Below, one piece after another: positions 35,769-45,570 of a DNA stretch of 64,000 nucleotides. The notes beneath the pieces were generated by a model. That model ran no database searches. It was not told the origin of the DNA and was given only the letters and a program-made list of their open reading frames with translations. Position 1 is the stretch's first letter. Each line of letters starts with the position of its first letter. The stretch comes from Owenweeksia hongkongensis DSM 17368 (GTDB lineage: Bacteria; Bacteroidota; Bacteroidia; Flavobacteriales; Schleiferiaceae). Position numbers and translations under genes: made by a program. Where the stretch lies: NCBI GenBank assembly GCA_945907425.1, contig CAMDTE010000003.1:1-64000 (forward strand), given 5' to 3'.

Positions 35769-37144
35769 GCGCCTATACCTTAACTGCCCCTGTATCGCTC
35801 TCCGGAACGGGTATTCATACGGGTGTATCGGCTCACGTCACGCTCAAGGGCGCGCCTGCGGGGCATGGGATTGTTTTTTACAGAATGGATTTACCGGGTC
35901 AACCGGCCTTGCGGGCATCGGCAGCGCATGTCTCTCCCTCTCCGCGCTGCACCCTGCTAAAATCAGGAGAAACCACAGTGCATACACCAGAACATCTTTT
36001 GGCTGTGCTCACTCAATTGGGATTGTGGGATGTACGTATAGAAGTCAATGGCCCAGAAATTCCCATATTGGACGGCAGTGCTATGCCTTGGCTGCAAGAA
36101 TTATTGCCCGTCCGAGCGAAAAAGAAAACCCCCGCCAAGAATACGCTGTATTTAAAAGAAAGAATAGAATGGCACGATCCAAGCACCGGCGCACATTTTA
36201 TTGCGGAGCCACACCCCCGTTTGGACGTCACCATAGAACTGGACTATCCTTCTGAAGCCATCGGCCCAAGGAAAGCTCATTGGAATCAAGACCAGCCTTT
36301 GGCGGACATTGCTCGCGCGCGCACCTTTAGTTTCTTACACGAAATCAAGCCCCTTTTGCAGGCAGGCTTGCTTCAAGGGGTAGCTCTGGGCTGCGGAGTG
36401 GTGTACGTCCACCCCGATCACACAAAAGAAGACGATTTATCCTGGGCCGCGCCGCTGGGCGGAAATTTTACGTCACCTCTCCAGCCCGGACCGCTTCCTC
36501 AAACACCTACGTTGATGGAAAATGAAGCTGCCCGCCACAAATGTTTGGATTTGATTGGCGACCTTGCGCTCTTGGAAGCTCCTTTGTGTGTAAAAATTAC
36601 AGCGATTCGACCCGGTCACGCTGCCAACAATGCTTTTGCTAAATTGTTACTTGAAAAAATGGAAACAACCAAAAACCTAACACCCCCTTGGGACATCAAT
36701 GCAGCTCCGCTCATGGACGTTGTTCAAATCATGAATGTCCTTCCCCACCGCCCCCCCTTTTTGTTGGTGGATCGGATCTTAGAAATGTCTGAAGATCATG
36801 TGGTGGGCACCAAGGCTATCACCATGAACGAACCTTTTTTTACAGGACATTTTCCCGGCGCGCCTGTGATGCCTGGTGTATTGATCATTGAAGCCATGGC
36901 ACAGTGCGGGGGCATCTTGGCTTTGAGCACCGTACCGGATCCTGAAAATTACCTGACCTACTTCTTGAAAATGGACGAAGTGAAATTTAAGCAAAAAGTA
37001 ATTCCCGGTGATACCCTGGTATTCGTCCTTACATTGCTTGAACCCATTCGTCGAGGCATCGTTAAAATGAGCGGGAAAGCCTATGTTGGTGATAAGCTCA
37101 CAACAGAAGCACTACTTACTGCGTTAATAACAAAAGATAAATAA
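35765..37144 (+). CDS. lpxC/fabZ: Bifunctional UDP-3-O-acyl-N-acetylglucosamine deacetylase / 3-hydroxyacyl-ACP dehydratase (LpxC-FabZ fusion)
   Basis: This fusion combines the committed lipid A deacetylase with a fatty-acid-synthesis dehydratase. Such fusions are known in Bacteroidota. The 459-residue protein has the LpxC part first, with VHTPEHLLA (metal site, His77), DGSAMPWL and HKCLDLIGDLAL. From about residue 315 the FabZ hot-dog domain follows: LPHRPPFLLVDRI (catalytic His) and GHFPGAPVMPGVLIIEAMAQ (catalytic Glu). The ATG overlaps the lpxD stop, and lpxA follows after 11 bases. Fusion would keep acyl-chain supply and lipid A commitment in step. Confidence 0.96.
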   Translation: MSAYTLTAPVSLSGTGIHTGVSAHVTLKGAPAGHGIVFYRMDLPGQPALRASAAHVSPSPRCTLLKSGETTVHTPEHLLAVLTQLGLWDVRIEVNGPEIPILDGSAMPWLQELLPVRAKKKTPAKNTLYLKERIEWHDPSTGAHFIAEPHPRLDVTIELDYPSEAIGPRKAHWNQDQPLADIARARTFSFLHEIKPLLQAGLLQGVALGCGVVYVHPDHTKEDDLSWAAPLGGNFTSPLQPGPLPQTPTLMENEAARHKCLDLIGDLALLEAPLCVKITAIRPGHAANNAFAKLLLEKMETTKNLTPPWDINAAPLMDVVQIMNVLPHRPPFLLVDRILEMSEDHVVGTKAITMNEPFFTGHFPGAPVMPGVLIIEAMAQCGGILALSTVPDPENYLTYFLKMDEVKFKQKVIPGDTLVFVLTLLEPIRRGIVKMSGKAYVGDKLTTEALLTALITKDK

Positions 37145-37155
37145 ATATTTTACCC

Positions 37156-37929
37156 GTGCATTCACCTTTGGCCTACATTCATCCCAATGCCCAACTGGGC
37201 GCCCATGTGACCATCGATCCTTTTGCGGTTGTGCAAGAAGACACGGTCATAGGCGATCATTGCCATATTTACAGTCATGCCGTTATAATGCCCGGCACTC
37301 GGTTAGGAAAGCGCGTGCGTGTCTTTCCGGGAGCGGTCATTGGTGCCATCCCACAAGATTTAAAATTTGCCGGAGAGGAAAGTTCTGTGGTTATCGGTGA
37401 TGATTCTACCATACGAGAATCAGCTACGATCAACAGAGGAACAGCTGCCTATGGAAAAACAGTGATTGGCAAAGAATGCTTGATCATGGCCAATGCGCAC
37501 GTAGCCCACGATTGCATTCTGGGCGATCATGTCATTTTAGTCAATTCCGTGGCCTTGGCAGGGCATGTGGTGATTGGCGATTATGCTATTTTGGGCGGTT
37601 TGTCTGCCGTTCATCAATTCGTCCACATTGGAGCACACGCTATGATCGGCGGTGGCACATTGGTCAGGAAAGATATTCCCCCCTTTATCAAAGTAGCCAA
37701 AGAGCCGCTCGCATTTGAAGGCATTAATTCCATCGGTTTGGAACGCCGTGGCTTTTCTTCCGAACAAATAGAAGACATCCACCAAGCCTACAGATTGCTG
37801 TACCAAAGCGGACTAAACACTACACAAGCGGTAGAGAAAATAGTATCCGCTTGCCCGCCAACCCCCGAGCGAGACGCCATCCTCACCTTTGTTCAGACGG
37901 CAGAACGCGGCATTGTTAAGGGTCGATAA
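37156..37929 (+). CDS. lpxA: UDP-N-acetylglucosamine acyltransferase
   Basis: LpxA adds the first hydroxyacyl chain to UDP-GlcNAc, starting lipid A synthesis. The 257-residue left-handed beta-helix has the N-terminal IHPNAQLGAHVTIDPFAVV, the catalytic His in MANAHVAHDCILGDH, and the conserved AGHVVIGDYAILGGLSAVHQFV. The start is a GTG 11 bases after lpxC-fabZ. I found no better ATG. It is the last lipid A gene before an ABC ATPase gene. Confidence 0.97.
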   Translation: MHSPLAYIHPNAQLGAHVTIDPFAVVQEDTVIGDHCHIYSHAVIMPGTRLGKRVRVFPGAVIGAIPQDLKFAGEESSVVIGDDSTIRESATINRGTAAYGKTVIGKECLIMANAHVAHDCILGDHVILVNSVALAGHVVIGDYAILGGLSAVHQFVHIGAHAMIGGGTLVRKDIPPFIKVAKEPLAFEGINSIGLERRGFSSEQIEDIHQAYRLLYQSGLNTTQAVEKIVSACPPTPERDAILTFVQTAERGIVKGR

Positions 37930-37943
37930 GACATCCGATAGCC

Positions 37944-38576
37944 ATGAATGTAGCCATTGAACTGCACGGCGTCACAAAACGCTATGGCTCGACCTTGGTC
38001 ATCAAGGAACTAACCCACACTTTTGCCGCCGGAACCTGCACAGCAGTAGTAGGTCACAACGGATCGGGGAAAAGCACCCTTATCAAACTACTCAGCGGAC
38101 AAAGTATACCGAGCAAAGGAACCCTGACATCACAGGGAATGGATTCCGAAGAATGGGCCCTTCGCGTTGCTTTGAGCGCTCCCTACACTGAATTATTGGA
38201 GGAATTTACGCCTCTTGAATTTTTTCAGTGGCAGAAAAAATTTCGCTCTTTTCGGAATCGACTCAATCCAGAAGACGTAGCCGCTCGCTTGGAATTGCCG
38301 ATGCAGGCTTTACACAGACCTATTTCAACTTTTTCCAGCGGAATGAAACAACGTGTGAAGTTGGCGGCAGCCTGTTTTTCGGACACCCCTATACTTTTAT
38401 TGGATGAGCCTTTCAGTAATTTAGATGCTGATGCGCGTCGATGGGGGCATGAAACGATTCATGATTCTTTGATTCCCTCTGAAAAATGGGGAGAACGCCT
38501 GGTCGTCATTGCCAGCAATGCCGATGCGGAGGAGACGGCACATTGCTCTCATACCTTACCTTTGCCAAAATTTTAA
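37944..38576 (+). CDS. Solitary ABC transporter ATPase
   Basis: The 210-residue protein is a single ABC ATPase domain: Walker A VGHNGSGKST (residues 37-46), signature FSSGMKQRVKLAAA and Walker B LLLDEPFSNLD. The H-loop histidine appears replaced: the segment reads VIASNADAEE. No permease gene is next to it, so its membrane partner is unknown, or it may work as a stand-alone ATPase. It lies between lpxA (14 bases upstream) and efp (4 bases downstream). This suggests, without proof, a link to envelope assembly or translation. It is co-transcribed with both. Confidence 0.88.
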   Translation: MNVAIELHGVTKRYGSTLVIKELTHTFAAGTCTAVVGHNGSGKSTLIKLLSGQSIPSKGTLTSQGMDSEEWALRVALSAPYTELLEEFTPLEFFQWQKKFRSFRNRLNPEDVAARLELPMQALHRPISTFSSGMKQRVKLAAACFSDTPILLLDEPFSNLDADARRWGHETIHDSLIPSEKWGERLVVIASNADAEETAHCSHTLPLPKF

Positions 38577-38580
38577 TCTC

Positions 38581-39147
38581 ATGGCCAACACTTCTGAAAT
38601 AAAAAATGGGCTGTGCATTCAGCACAACCACGCACCGTACCAAATTATCGAATTTTTACACGTAAAGCCGGGAAAAGGCAACGCCTTTGTGCGTACCAAA
38701 ATGCGCAACCTCAACGATGGTCGCGTATTGGAACACACCTTTCCGAGCGGTGCGAAATTGGATGACATCCGTATCGAATACCGAAACTACCAATATCTAT
38801 ACAACGATGTGGACGGATACAACTTCATGAACATGGATAATTTTGAGCAAATCGTATTGCCCAAACACGTTATCAATGGCTCCGCTTTTTTAAAAGACGG
38901 AATGAATTGTGTCATTATGTGGCATGCGGATGAAGACAGGGCCATATCATGCGAAATCCCAGCGACGGTTGTATTGGAAATAACTTACACAGAACCCGGC
39001 ATGAAAGGGAATACCGCTACAAACACATTGAAATTGGCGACCCTAGAAACGGGTGCTGAAATCAGAGTCCCCTTGTTCATTGAAATTGGAGAAAAAATTG
39101 TTGTCAATACAGAGGACGGAACCTACAAGGAACGCTCTAAATCTTAA
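38581..39147 (+). CDS. efp: Elongation factor P
   Basis: EF-P helps ribosomes make peptide bonds at proline stretches. The 188-residue three-domain length is standard. Domain I carries the loop KPGKGNAFVR with Lys32 at its tip, the position modified or used in the P-site contact. The C-terminus has YTEPGMKGNTATN and the RVPLFIEIGEKI signature. The ATG at 38581 follows the ABC gene by four bases. The long upstream open-frame extension runs through that gene and is not real. A strong terminator follows 33 bases downstream. Confidence 0.97.
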   Translation: MANTSEIKNGLCIQHNHAPYQIIEFLHVKPGKGNAFVRTKMRNLNDGRVLEHTFPSGAKLDDIRIEYRNYQYLYNDVDGYNFMNMDNFEQIVLPKHVINGSAFLKDGMNCVIMWHADEDRAISCEIPATVVLEITYTEPGMKGNTATNTLKLATLETGAEIRVPLFIEIGEKIVVNTEDGTYKERSKS

Positions 39148-39180
39148 GAAGACCGACGCGAAAGCGCCCTGGTTTGTATG

Positions 39181-39210
39181 AAAAATCCCCGCCTCCGGCG
39201 GGGATTTTTT
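39181..39210 (+). terminator. Rho-independent terminator after efp
   Basis: A 9-bp stem (ATCCCCGCC / GGCGGGGAT, loop TCC) has an A-run before and a T-run after it, so it could act in both directions. It closes the lipid A-efp operon. A nearly identical element stands at 55705-55736. Confidence 0.9.
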
Positions 39211-39255
39211 GTGCCCTCCCATTTTTCTTTAGAAAAATGGAAAAAGTAAAAGGGG

Positions 39256-39290
39256 TATAAAAAATGCGCCCAGCCAAAGGCCGGGCGCAC
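39256..39290 (-). terminator. Rho-independent terminator after the susD-like gene
   Basis: Read on the minus strand, GTGCGCCCGGCC pairs with GGCTGGGCGCA across a TTT loop and is followed by a T-run. It stands 22 bases beyond the susD-like stop codon. Confidence 0.85.
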
Positions 39291-39311
39291 TGAACAATAA
39301 AGCGAGCAAAA

Positions 39312-40724
39312 TTAGTTTTTATCCCAAAACACTTTGGCAAAGGTGTCGTCTCCGTTCACCTTAGCTCCCGCTGCTTCGCAGTTCGTTTGGTTCAAAGTGT
39401 ACTCATCAATACCGTAGTTAAAACGGTAAGGAGTCACTGTGCCCGCTTCCACTGCAACATTCATCGCAGGGTAGTCGTACAACCGCTGAGTAGACCAGCC
39501 CTCCAGGCCACGATCATACATAGCCACCCATTTCTGGGTTCCGATCAACTCTTTTCCATTGGCTGCGCTATAGGCAACACCGGTTTGAGCTAAATAGGCA
39601 GCGGCAGCGGAAGCAGATCCACCCCATGCCTCAATAGAAGCGGTGATCGCTGCATCGTAGTGAGCCGCAGCACTTCCGGAGATAAAGCCACGACGGGCGG
39701 CATCAGCCAGTAAGAACTCCACTTCAATGTAGTCAATCAACGTAGCGGCAAAGGTGGGGTCTTCCAACACATCCCCTGGCTGCGAATGCGTAGCGTACGA
39801 AGATTGCTCACCATAGTTTGCTCCAATCACCGTGTCACCGTTTCCTAAATTGCGGAAATAAGCGCTGCGGCGTGGGTCGTTGTTGCTGTTCATGATATCA
39901 CCCAACGTGTTGGAAGCAACAAAGTCAGCACGACCAGACAATACCAAATCTTCAAACAATGGGTTGGTGTACGGAGGCGATGCCAAATAGTGCAACGTAG
40001 CATCATCCGCAGAGGAAGAGAACACCAAGGCTTGTGCTTGATTAGCTATGGCTGCTGCAGCCGTTGGATTGTGATCCGCCACACGGATAGCCATGCGCAA
40101 CGCCAAACTAGCGGCAAATTTCTTCCATTTGTCGGAGTCTCCACCGTAGATAAGATCGGATTCACCCCAGCCGTTGTCGCCACCCAATGTAGCGATATCA
40201 GCACTCAATCGAGTTACCAAATCCGTATAGATAGCTTCTGCATCGTCGTATACTGGCGTTACATCCGAACCCATCGCTTCAGAATAAGGGACATCTCCAA
40301 AGATGTCAACCAAAACTGAATAGGTGTACACCTCCAATACGTCAATAGTCGCCAATTGCTGCACTTTTATTGCTGCTGGCGTGTTGGCGTCATCGGCCAC
40401 AGCACCTCTCGCCTCTTGCAAGTCGCGCAATACAGTGGCGTACAGAATGTCAAAGGCTGAACCGTTTACATCGCGGCCGTCGATTCCAAAATTGGATTCA
40501 TCGGTATAGGTAGACTGCGTCCAGTGCTGTGACCACAAACGGAAATTGTTGATGTTCACGTTGGGTGAGGCCAAATAATCTACCAAGGCAATGGTAGAAT
40601 TGGCGAACAAAGTACCCGCTGGCACCTTTTCAGGTGCTTTTGGGTTTTTGTTCAGGTCGGTAATGTCTTTTGTACAGCCCACCAATAGTGTGGCGGCCAC
40701 TGCAAAGGCAAAGATCTTTTTCAT
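39312..40724 (-). CDS. SusD/RagB-like outer-membrane lipoprotein
   Basis: SusD-type lipoproteins form the lid of SusC transporters and capture glycan or peptide ligands at the cell surface. The 470-residue protein has a lipobox signal (MKKIFAFAVAATLLVGC, Cys17) and the early motif DLNKNPKAPE. Alpha-helical TPR-like segments follow, including LYATVLRDLQEARG and YTYSVLVDIFGDVPYSEAM. It looks like the SusD-like_2 branch. The gene follows the SusC-like gene by 19 bases, and a terminator follows it. No glycoside hydrolase, sulfatase or regulator gene is next to the pair. Confidence 0.93.
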   Translation of the reverse strand: MKKIFAFAVAATLLVGCTKDITDLNKNPKAPEKVPAGTLFANSTIALVDYLASPNVNINNFRLWSQHWTQSTYTDESNFGIDGRDVNGSAFDILYATVLRDLQEARGAVADDANTPAAIKVQQLATIDVLEVYTYSVLVDIFGDVPYSEAMGSDVTPVYDDAEAIYTDLVTRLSADIATLGGDNGWGESDLIYGGDSDKWKKFAASLALRMAIRVADHNPTAAAAIANQAQALVFSSSADDATLHYLASPPYTNPLFEDLVLSGRADFVASNTLGDIMNSNNDPRRSAYFRNLGNGDTVIGANYGEQSSYATHSQPGDVLEDPTFAATLIDYIEVEFLLADAARRGFISGSAAAHYDAAITASIEAWGGSASAAAAYLAQTGVAYSAANGKELIGTQKWVAMYDRGLEGWSTQRLYDYPAMNVAVEAGTVTPYRFNYGIDEYTLNQTNCEAAGAKVNGDDTFAKVFWDKN

Positions 40725-40743
40725 GATTCCTGATTTTCGAGGA

Positions 40744-43700
40744 TTAGAATTTCAATTTTACATTCAGACCCATCTCACGAACAGAAGGGTAGGCACCTGA
40801 CTGATAACCTTGTACGTTACCGGCAGATAGACCCGCTTCAGGATCAGCATAAGGGACATTTTTGTATAGAATCGCAAGGTTGCGACCCACCAAAGAAAAG
40901 TCCAATCCCTTCAACGAAGTGCTGGAAAGTTTCTCTGCAGGAACACTGTAGGTCAATGCCATTTCACGCAGCTTCACAAAAGAAGCGTCGTACACGTGCG
41001 CCTCACCTACCGAGCGAGCATACCCAAAGGTATTGCCGTAGTAAGTTACGTTCCCGTACAGGTCATCGCGTTCTGTGTAGGTATAGTCACCATTAGCATC
41101 TACAGAACGATACATTACGCGACCCATAGCGTAACCGCCAGTGCCGTCCATACCCGTTTCTGTTACTGCTCCTGGGTTTCCACGTACTTCACCGCCTTTG
41201 TCGTTCAGGCCAGCAGACCAGTCATACAAACCCGTTGCGTACCCGTACCATGTGTCCAAAGAAAAGACGCTTCCGCCTTTTTGGAAATCAATCAAGAAAG
41301 AGAAATTAACGTTTTTATAACGGAAACTGTTGTTCCATCCGCCAATCCAATCGGGGTTGATGTTTCCTATAACGTCTTTATCGCCTTTCACGTAGCGAAC
41401 ACCTCCACCAGTGGTAGAAGGCATGTCGTATACAATGGGTAGCCCTGTAGCAGAATCGCGCTCGTGCGTTGTTCCGTAAATGTTACCGTAGGCTTCACCT
41501 ACACGTGCTTCAATGGCAATACCGCCTTGTACAGAAGCCAATTGCAAGCTTTCAGCACCTTCAAACAAGGAAACCACCTTATTGCGGTTACGAGTCCAGT
41601 TCAAAGTTGTTTTCCACTCGAAATCGTCGTTGCTTACAGGAGTAGCATTCACGCTCAATTCAATACCACGGTTTTGGATGGTACCTGCATTTACATATTG
41701 ATAAATGCTACCGGTAGCAGAAGAAACACGGGCAGGCATGATTTGGTTGTACGATGTTGCATCGTATACAGAAGCATCAAAGCCTACTTTGTTTTGGAAG
41801 AACATCATTTCTAAACCCGCTTCCAAAGAACGTGTTTGCTCAGGAACCAAATTGCTATTATTCGATGTAGAAGGCGCTGATGCAGTAGAAACACTACCCC
41901 AAGCCGTACCCATTACATACGCATTGTACAATGCTTGCGCGGGAGCAGATGCTCCTACCTCGGCATAGTTCAAACGCAACTTACCAAAGCTCAAGGCATC
42001 GCTGCTCACCAGTTCGGAGAATACAATACTCAAAGAAGCCGAAGGGTAAAAATACCCGTTCTTGTCTGCAGGTAGCGTAGAAGAAATGTCATAACGACCT
42101 GTTAAATCAGCAAACAAGAAGTTCTTGTAGCCAAAAGAACCGCGACCGAAATAACCGTCTACACCGATAGTGCTTTGGGCTTCAGTGGGTGCGTTCGGAG
42201 TGCTCACGGAGTTGTTCAAAGCATATACTCCTGGAACAACCAAACCACCGTTGGTTGTAGCACTGATAAAGCTCTGGTACGTGCGACGTGAGTTAGTACC
42301 GAAGCTACCGTTGAAATTCAAATCGTCGCTCAAATCTTTGTTGACATTGAAGAACAAATCAAAATTCCTTTCTGTGAAAGAACGGTTGCGACGTGTGTAG
42401 CTAGACAAATCGGCAGAGCCCACAGCAATGCGCTCTTCTTGTAGATCTGTGTACGTATCCACTGAAGCGCGGCCGAACAAGCTCAACCAGCTGTTGATTT
42501 TGTACTCGCCCGCCACATTTCCAATGATACGATTTCTAGAATCTTGGTTGTAGTTCTGGTAGGCAGTAAAGTAGGCGTTGTCAGAATAAATAGGACGCAA
42601 CATGTCCGAACCGTAGCCATATCCATAAGGATTCCACGTGATGTTCTTACCCGTTTTGTCGTAATATTCTTTCAACTTCGCTACGTCTACACCCACATCC
42701 CACCACTGGCGGAATTGTTGATTAGGGTTCAAACCAGAGTAGCCCGTTCCGTAACGACCGGTTCCGCTTTGGTTGATGTAGTTGGCAATCGCCGTAACCG
42801 TCAATTTGTCGGATGCTTTAATGGAACCATTGATAGACATGTTGTTACGCACCAAACGAGAGTTGGGAAGAATTCCTCCCATATCAAATTGAGTTGCGCT
42901 AAAACGGAACGTACTGTTGTCGCTTCCACCATCAATAGCGATAGAGTTGTTTTTTGTTAAGGAACGCTGAAAGAAACTTGTTGGATCGTTGGCTCCAGCC
43001 ACGTGAGGGGAAGCCACACCGCCGTTACCCAAATCTCCAAACACAGACTCCCATGTGTACACCATCAAATTCGGATCGAACTTCAATCCAAAAGAAGCAT
43101 CTTCCGTAGTAGGAGTACAAATGTCCATGATGCCGTCGCCGTTGGCGTCGTATTCCACCATGTATCCTTGCGTGTAGTACCCAGCAATTGTGTCTGGACC
43201 GTAGTATTTACCGTATCCTTGACCGTATTCTTTTTGATACTTCGTATACGTGTTCAAATTGATTTGACCCACGGTCAAGCCAGAAGAAACAGTAACGCCT
43301 AAGCCGTTGCGCTTGGCTCCCTTTTTCGTAGTGATCATGATGACACCATTGGCAGCCCGGCTACCGTACAATGCTGTAGCGGCGGCGCCCTTCAAGATAG
43401 AAACCGACTCAACATCGTCTGAGTTGATGTCCATGGCTGCATTACCATAGTCGTATCCTCCGCGACCTGTTTGTTGGTTGCTTGTGTTGTTGATCTCATT
43501 AGAAATAGGAATACCATCGACTACAAACAACGCTTGGTTGCTTCCTGTCAACGATTTGAATCCGCGGACGACTACGCTAGATGAACCACCCATTGTGCCT
43601 GATTGACGAATGCTTACACCCGCTACCTTGCCCGAAAGTGAGGCCATGAAGTTGGCATCCTTTACTTTGGAAACCTCGGCACCCTTTACCTCTTGAACAG

Positions 43701-44058
43701 AATAACCCAGCGATTTTTTATCGCGGGTAATGCCCAAAGCGGTAACGACTACTTCGTCCAACTTGTTTACAGATTCACTCAAAGAAATGTTCACTACATC
43801 TCCAGAAGCGACCACCTCTTTGGTGGCAAATCCCAAAGCACTTACTACAAGAGTAGCGCCTTGTCTTGCTTTGATTACGTACTTACCATCGAAGTTTGTA
43901 ACCGCCGCATTGTTGGATCCTTTTTCCTTGACAGCAGCCGAAGGAATCGGATCTCCTGAGCCCGATGAGGACACCGTTCCGGCGATGTTCTGCGCGAACA
44001 GACTCATCCCAAAAAACAGCATCAACGCCGTGGCCGAAGCCTTAATTGTGCGTTTCAT
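40744..44058 (-). CDS. SusC/RagA-family TonB-dependent outer-membrane transporter
   Basis: This large barrel imports a glycan or peptide ligand captured by the SusD partner, driven by TonB. The 1104-residue protein has a signal peptide (MKRTIKASATALMLFFGMSLFAQ). A carboxypeptidase-like Ig domain follows (GTVSSSGSGDPIPSAAVKEKG), then a plug domain (DEVVVTALGITRDKKSLGY, the usual SusC signature). The C-terminal barrel ends REMGLNVKLKF, with aromatic terminal Phe. The ATG at 44058 is chosen because the signal peptide starts there. A TATGTTTA sequence lies 17 bases upstream. Substrate specificity cannot be read from the sequence. exbB-exbD-tonB genes lie at 59574-61455. Confidence 0.96.
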   Translation of the reverse strand: MKRTIKASATALMLFFGMSLFAQNIAGTVSSSGSGDPIPSAAVKEKGSNNAAVTNFDGKYVIKARQGATLVVSALGFATKEVVASGDVVNISLSESVNKLDEVVVTALGITRDKKSLGYSVQEVKGAEVSKVKDANFMASLSGKVAGVSIRQSGTMGGSSSVVVRGFKSLTGSNQALFVVDGIPISNEINNTSNQQTGRGGYDYGNAAMDINSDDVESVSILKGAAATALYGSRAANGVIMITTKKGAKRNGLGVTVSSGLTVGQINLNTYTKYQKEYGQGYGKYYGPDTIAGYYTQGYMVEYDANGDGIMDICTPTTEDASFGLKFDPNLMVYTWESVFGDLGNGGVASPHVAGANDPTSFFQRSLTKNNSIAIDGGSDNSTFRFSATQFDMGGILPNSRLVRNNMSINGSIKASDKLTVTAIANYINQSGTGRYGTGYSGLNPNQQFRQWWDVGVDVAKLKEYYDKTGKNITWNPYGYGYGSDMLRPIYSDNAYFTAYQNYNQDSRNRIIGNVAGEYKINSWLSLFGRASVDTYTDLQEERIAVGSADLSSYTRRNRSFTERNFDLFFNVNKDLSDDLNFNGSFGTNSRRTYQSFISATTNGGLVVPGVYALNNSVSTPNAPTEAQSTIGVDGYFGRGSFGYKNFLFADLTGRYDISSTLPADKNGYFYPSASLSIVFSELVSSDALSFGKLRLNYAEVGASAPAQALYNAYVMGTAWGSVSTASAPSTSNNSNLVPEQTRSLEAGLEMMFFQNKVGFDASVYDATSYNQIMPARVSSATGSIYQYVNAGTIQNRGIELSVNATPVSNDDFEWKTTLNWTRNRNKVVSLFEGAESLQLASVQGGIAIEARVGEAYGNIYGTTHERDSATGLPIVYDMPSTTGGGVRYVKGDKDVIGNINPDWIGGWNNSFRYKNVNFSFLIDFQKGGSVFSLDTWYGYATGLYDWSAGLNDKGGEVRGNPGAVTETGMDGTGGYAMGRVMYRSVDANGDYTYTERDDLYGNVTYYGNTFGYARSVGEAHVYDASFVKLREMALTYSVPAEKLSSTSLKGLDFSLVGRNLAILYKNVPYADPEAGLSAGNVQGYQSGAYPSVREMGLNVKLKF

Positions 44059-44148
44059 AAATGTTGTATTTGTGTTAAACATAGGGCAATGTAGGAATTA
44101 TTTTCATTGCCTATTCATTATATGCAACAAAAGAGCACTAAAAAGCGC

Positions 44149-45570
44149 CTATTCTCGCAAATTTCGTAGTTGCATGGCAACCAATAAGGCTGTAAAACCC
44201 CATACAGGAACAGAGGCTTTGTCTGTATCTAGGAAATTATTCAAAATGCCGTGGGTAAAATAGGTGACCAATCCCAAGACAGCGCACACCGCCAACCAAT
44301 AACTCCGCTCATCGGATAAAAGACGGTAGTTTGTGAGCACTTGGAATCCCGTCGTGAAAATCGCGGCGATTACCAACAGCACGACGATCAAACCGGGAAT
44401 CCCCTGTTCGGCCAAGGGACCAATATACTCCGAATGAGCATTGCCGTTGTCCCCATTGTTGGTCGAAATAATGGTGAGATCGCGTGAATTCTGAAAAGGG
44501 GCATACAAAAATTGATAGGTGCCTGGGCCCCATCCCACGCCCGGGCGCTCTTCAAACATGCGCAAGGCGGAATTCCATCGGTTCAACCTCTCTAAATTGG
44601 AAGCATCCGTAGACACATTGCTCATGGACTGCACGTGTTGGCCCAAATTTTCTGAGGAAACGGCATCGTTTTTTTCAAACGATCGAACGATTTGATCACT
44701 GGACAGATACAATCCAACCACCAATAGAAGGGCAGCAAAAACAGTAGTGCCCAATCCTATGCGCAAACGGTGAAGTACAAACACACCAGCTGCCACTACC
44801 ACACTTAGCCAAGCAGCGCGGGTATAAGACAACACCAAGGCAACCAGGAGTAAAAGCAATAAAGAGGTCGTCCCTATTCTGCTGAGCAAAGACTGCCTTC
44901 TGATCGCAAAGTAAAAAGCAATCGGGGTATACATCGCTAAGACAGCTCCGTACACTGTATGTTCCTTATAAAAAGGGAACGATACCCAGGTAGATGTTTC
45001 CTTGCTAAAACCAAAGGTGGAATGAACGGTCAACGTGTAGATGGCAGCAATGGACAAGGGAATATAGTAGAGCCAGAAGAACAAGTCGCGCCTTTTTGGG
45101 TCCATCAACACGTGCACCATCAAGAAGAAGAGGGGAACTATGAACCAAATACGAGCAATCCAGTGCTTCGCACTCACCAAAGGCAGCTCACTGGTCAAGA
45201 CGGTTAATCCCATCCAGCCTAGGTAAAAATAAAGGGCCCAACTGACCGGATGATTGGCCACGGCGGCGTTTACTTTTCCTCCGAGAATCAACCGGAAAAG
45301 CAACAGCAGGGTAATCCCAAAAAGTAAGGGCTCCGAAGGAATGCTGAGGCCTACATTGAAAGCTTCGTCTTTGAGGGTAACACTGAGGGGCGTGAGGGCC
45401 ACCGTGACCAGAAGCAACACATCCAATCGATTCAGAGCGAGCCACAAGACGGCAGCGCCGAAAGGCAACAACAAAAGAGCAAAATTTTCAGTAACAACCG
45501 CTGCAAACAGGCCCGCTACCAAAAAGGCACCAAGCCACCATAGCCACTTTTGTTCGTCGGGTTTCTTCAC
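44149..45570 (-). CDS. waaL: O-antigen ligase (WaaL family membrane protein)
   Basis: WaaL-type ligases join undecaprenyl-linked O-polysaccharide to lipid A-core at the periplasmic face. The 473-residue protein has about 11-12 membrane helices. A large periplasmic loop carries RLNRWNSALRMFEERPGVGWGPGTYQF and a HSEYIGPLAEQG segment, matching the family's conserved His-containing loop. The GTG at 45570 overlaps the stop of the chain-length gene by four bases, and the open frame further upstream is not coding. It could also be a polymerase of the Wzy type, since both families share this fold. Adjacent genes support a surface-polysaccharide role. Confidence 0.85.
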   Translation of the reverse strand: MKKPDEQKWLWWLGAFLVAGLFAAVVTENFALLLLPFGAAVLWLALNRLDVLLLVTVALTPLSVTLKDEAFNVGLSIPSEPLLFGITLLLLFRLILGGKVNAAVANHPVSWALYFYLGWMGLTVLTSELPLVSAKHWIARIWFIVPLFFLMVHVLMDPKRRDLFFWLYYIPLSIAAIYTLTVHSTFGFSKETSTWVSFPFYKEHTVYGAVLAMYTPIAFYFAIRRQSLLSRIGTTSLLLLLLVALVLSYTRAAWLSVVVAAGVFVLHRLRIGLGTTVFAALLLVVGLYLSSDQIVRSFEKNDAVSSENLGQHVQSMSNVSTDASNLERLNRWNSALRMFEERPGVGWGPGTYQFLYAPFQNSRDLTIISTNNGDNGNAHSEYIGPLAEQGIPGLIVVLLVIAAIFTTGFQVLTNYRLLSDERSYWLAVCAVLGLVTYFTHGILNNFLDTDKASVPVWGFTALLVAMQLRNLRE

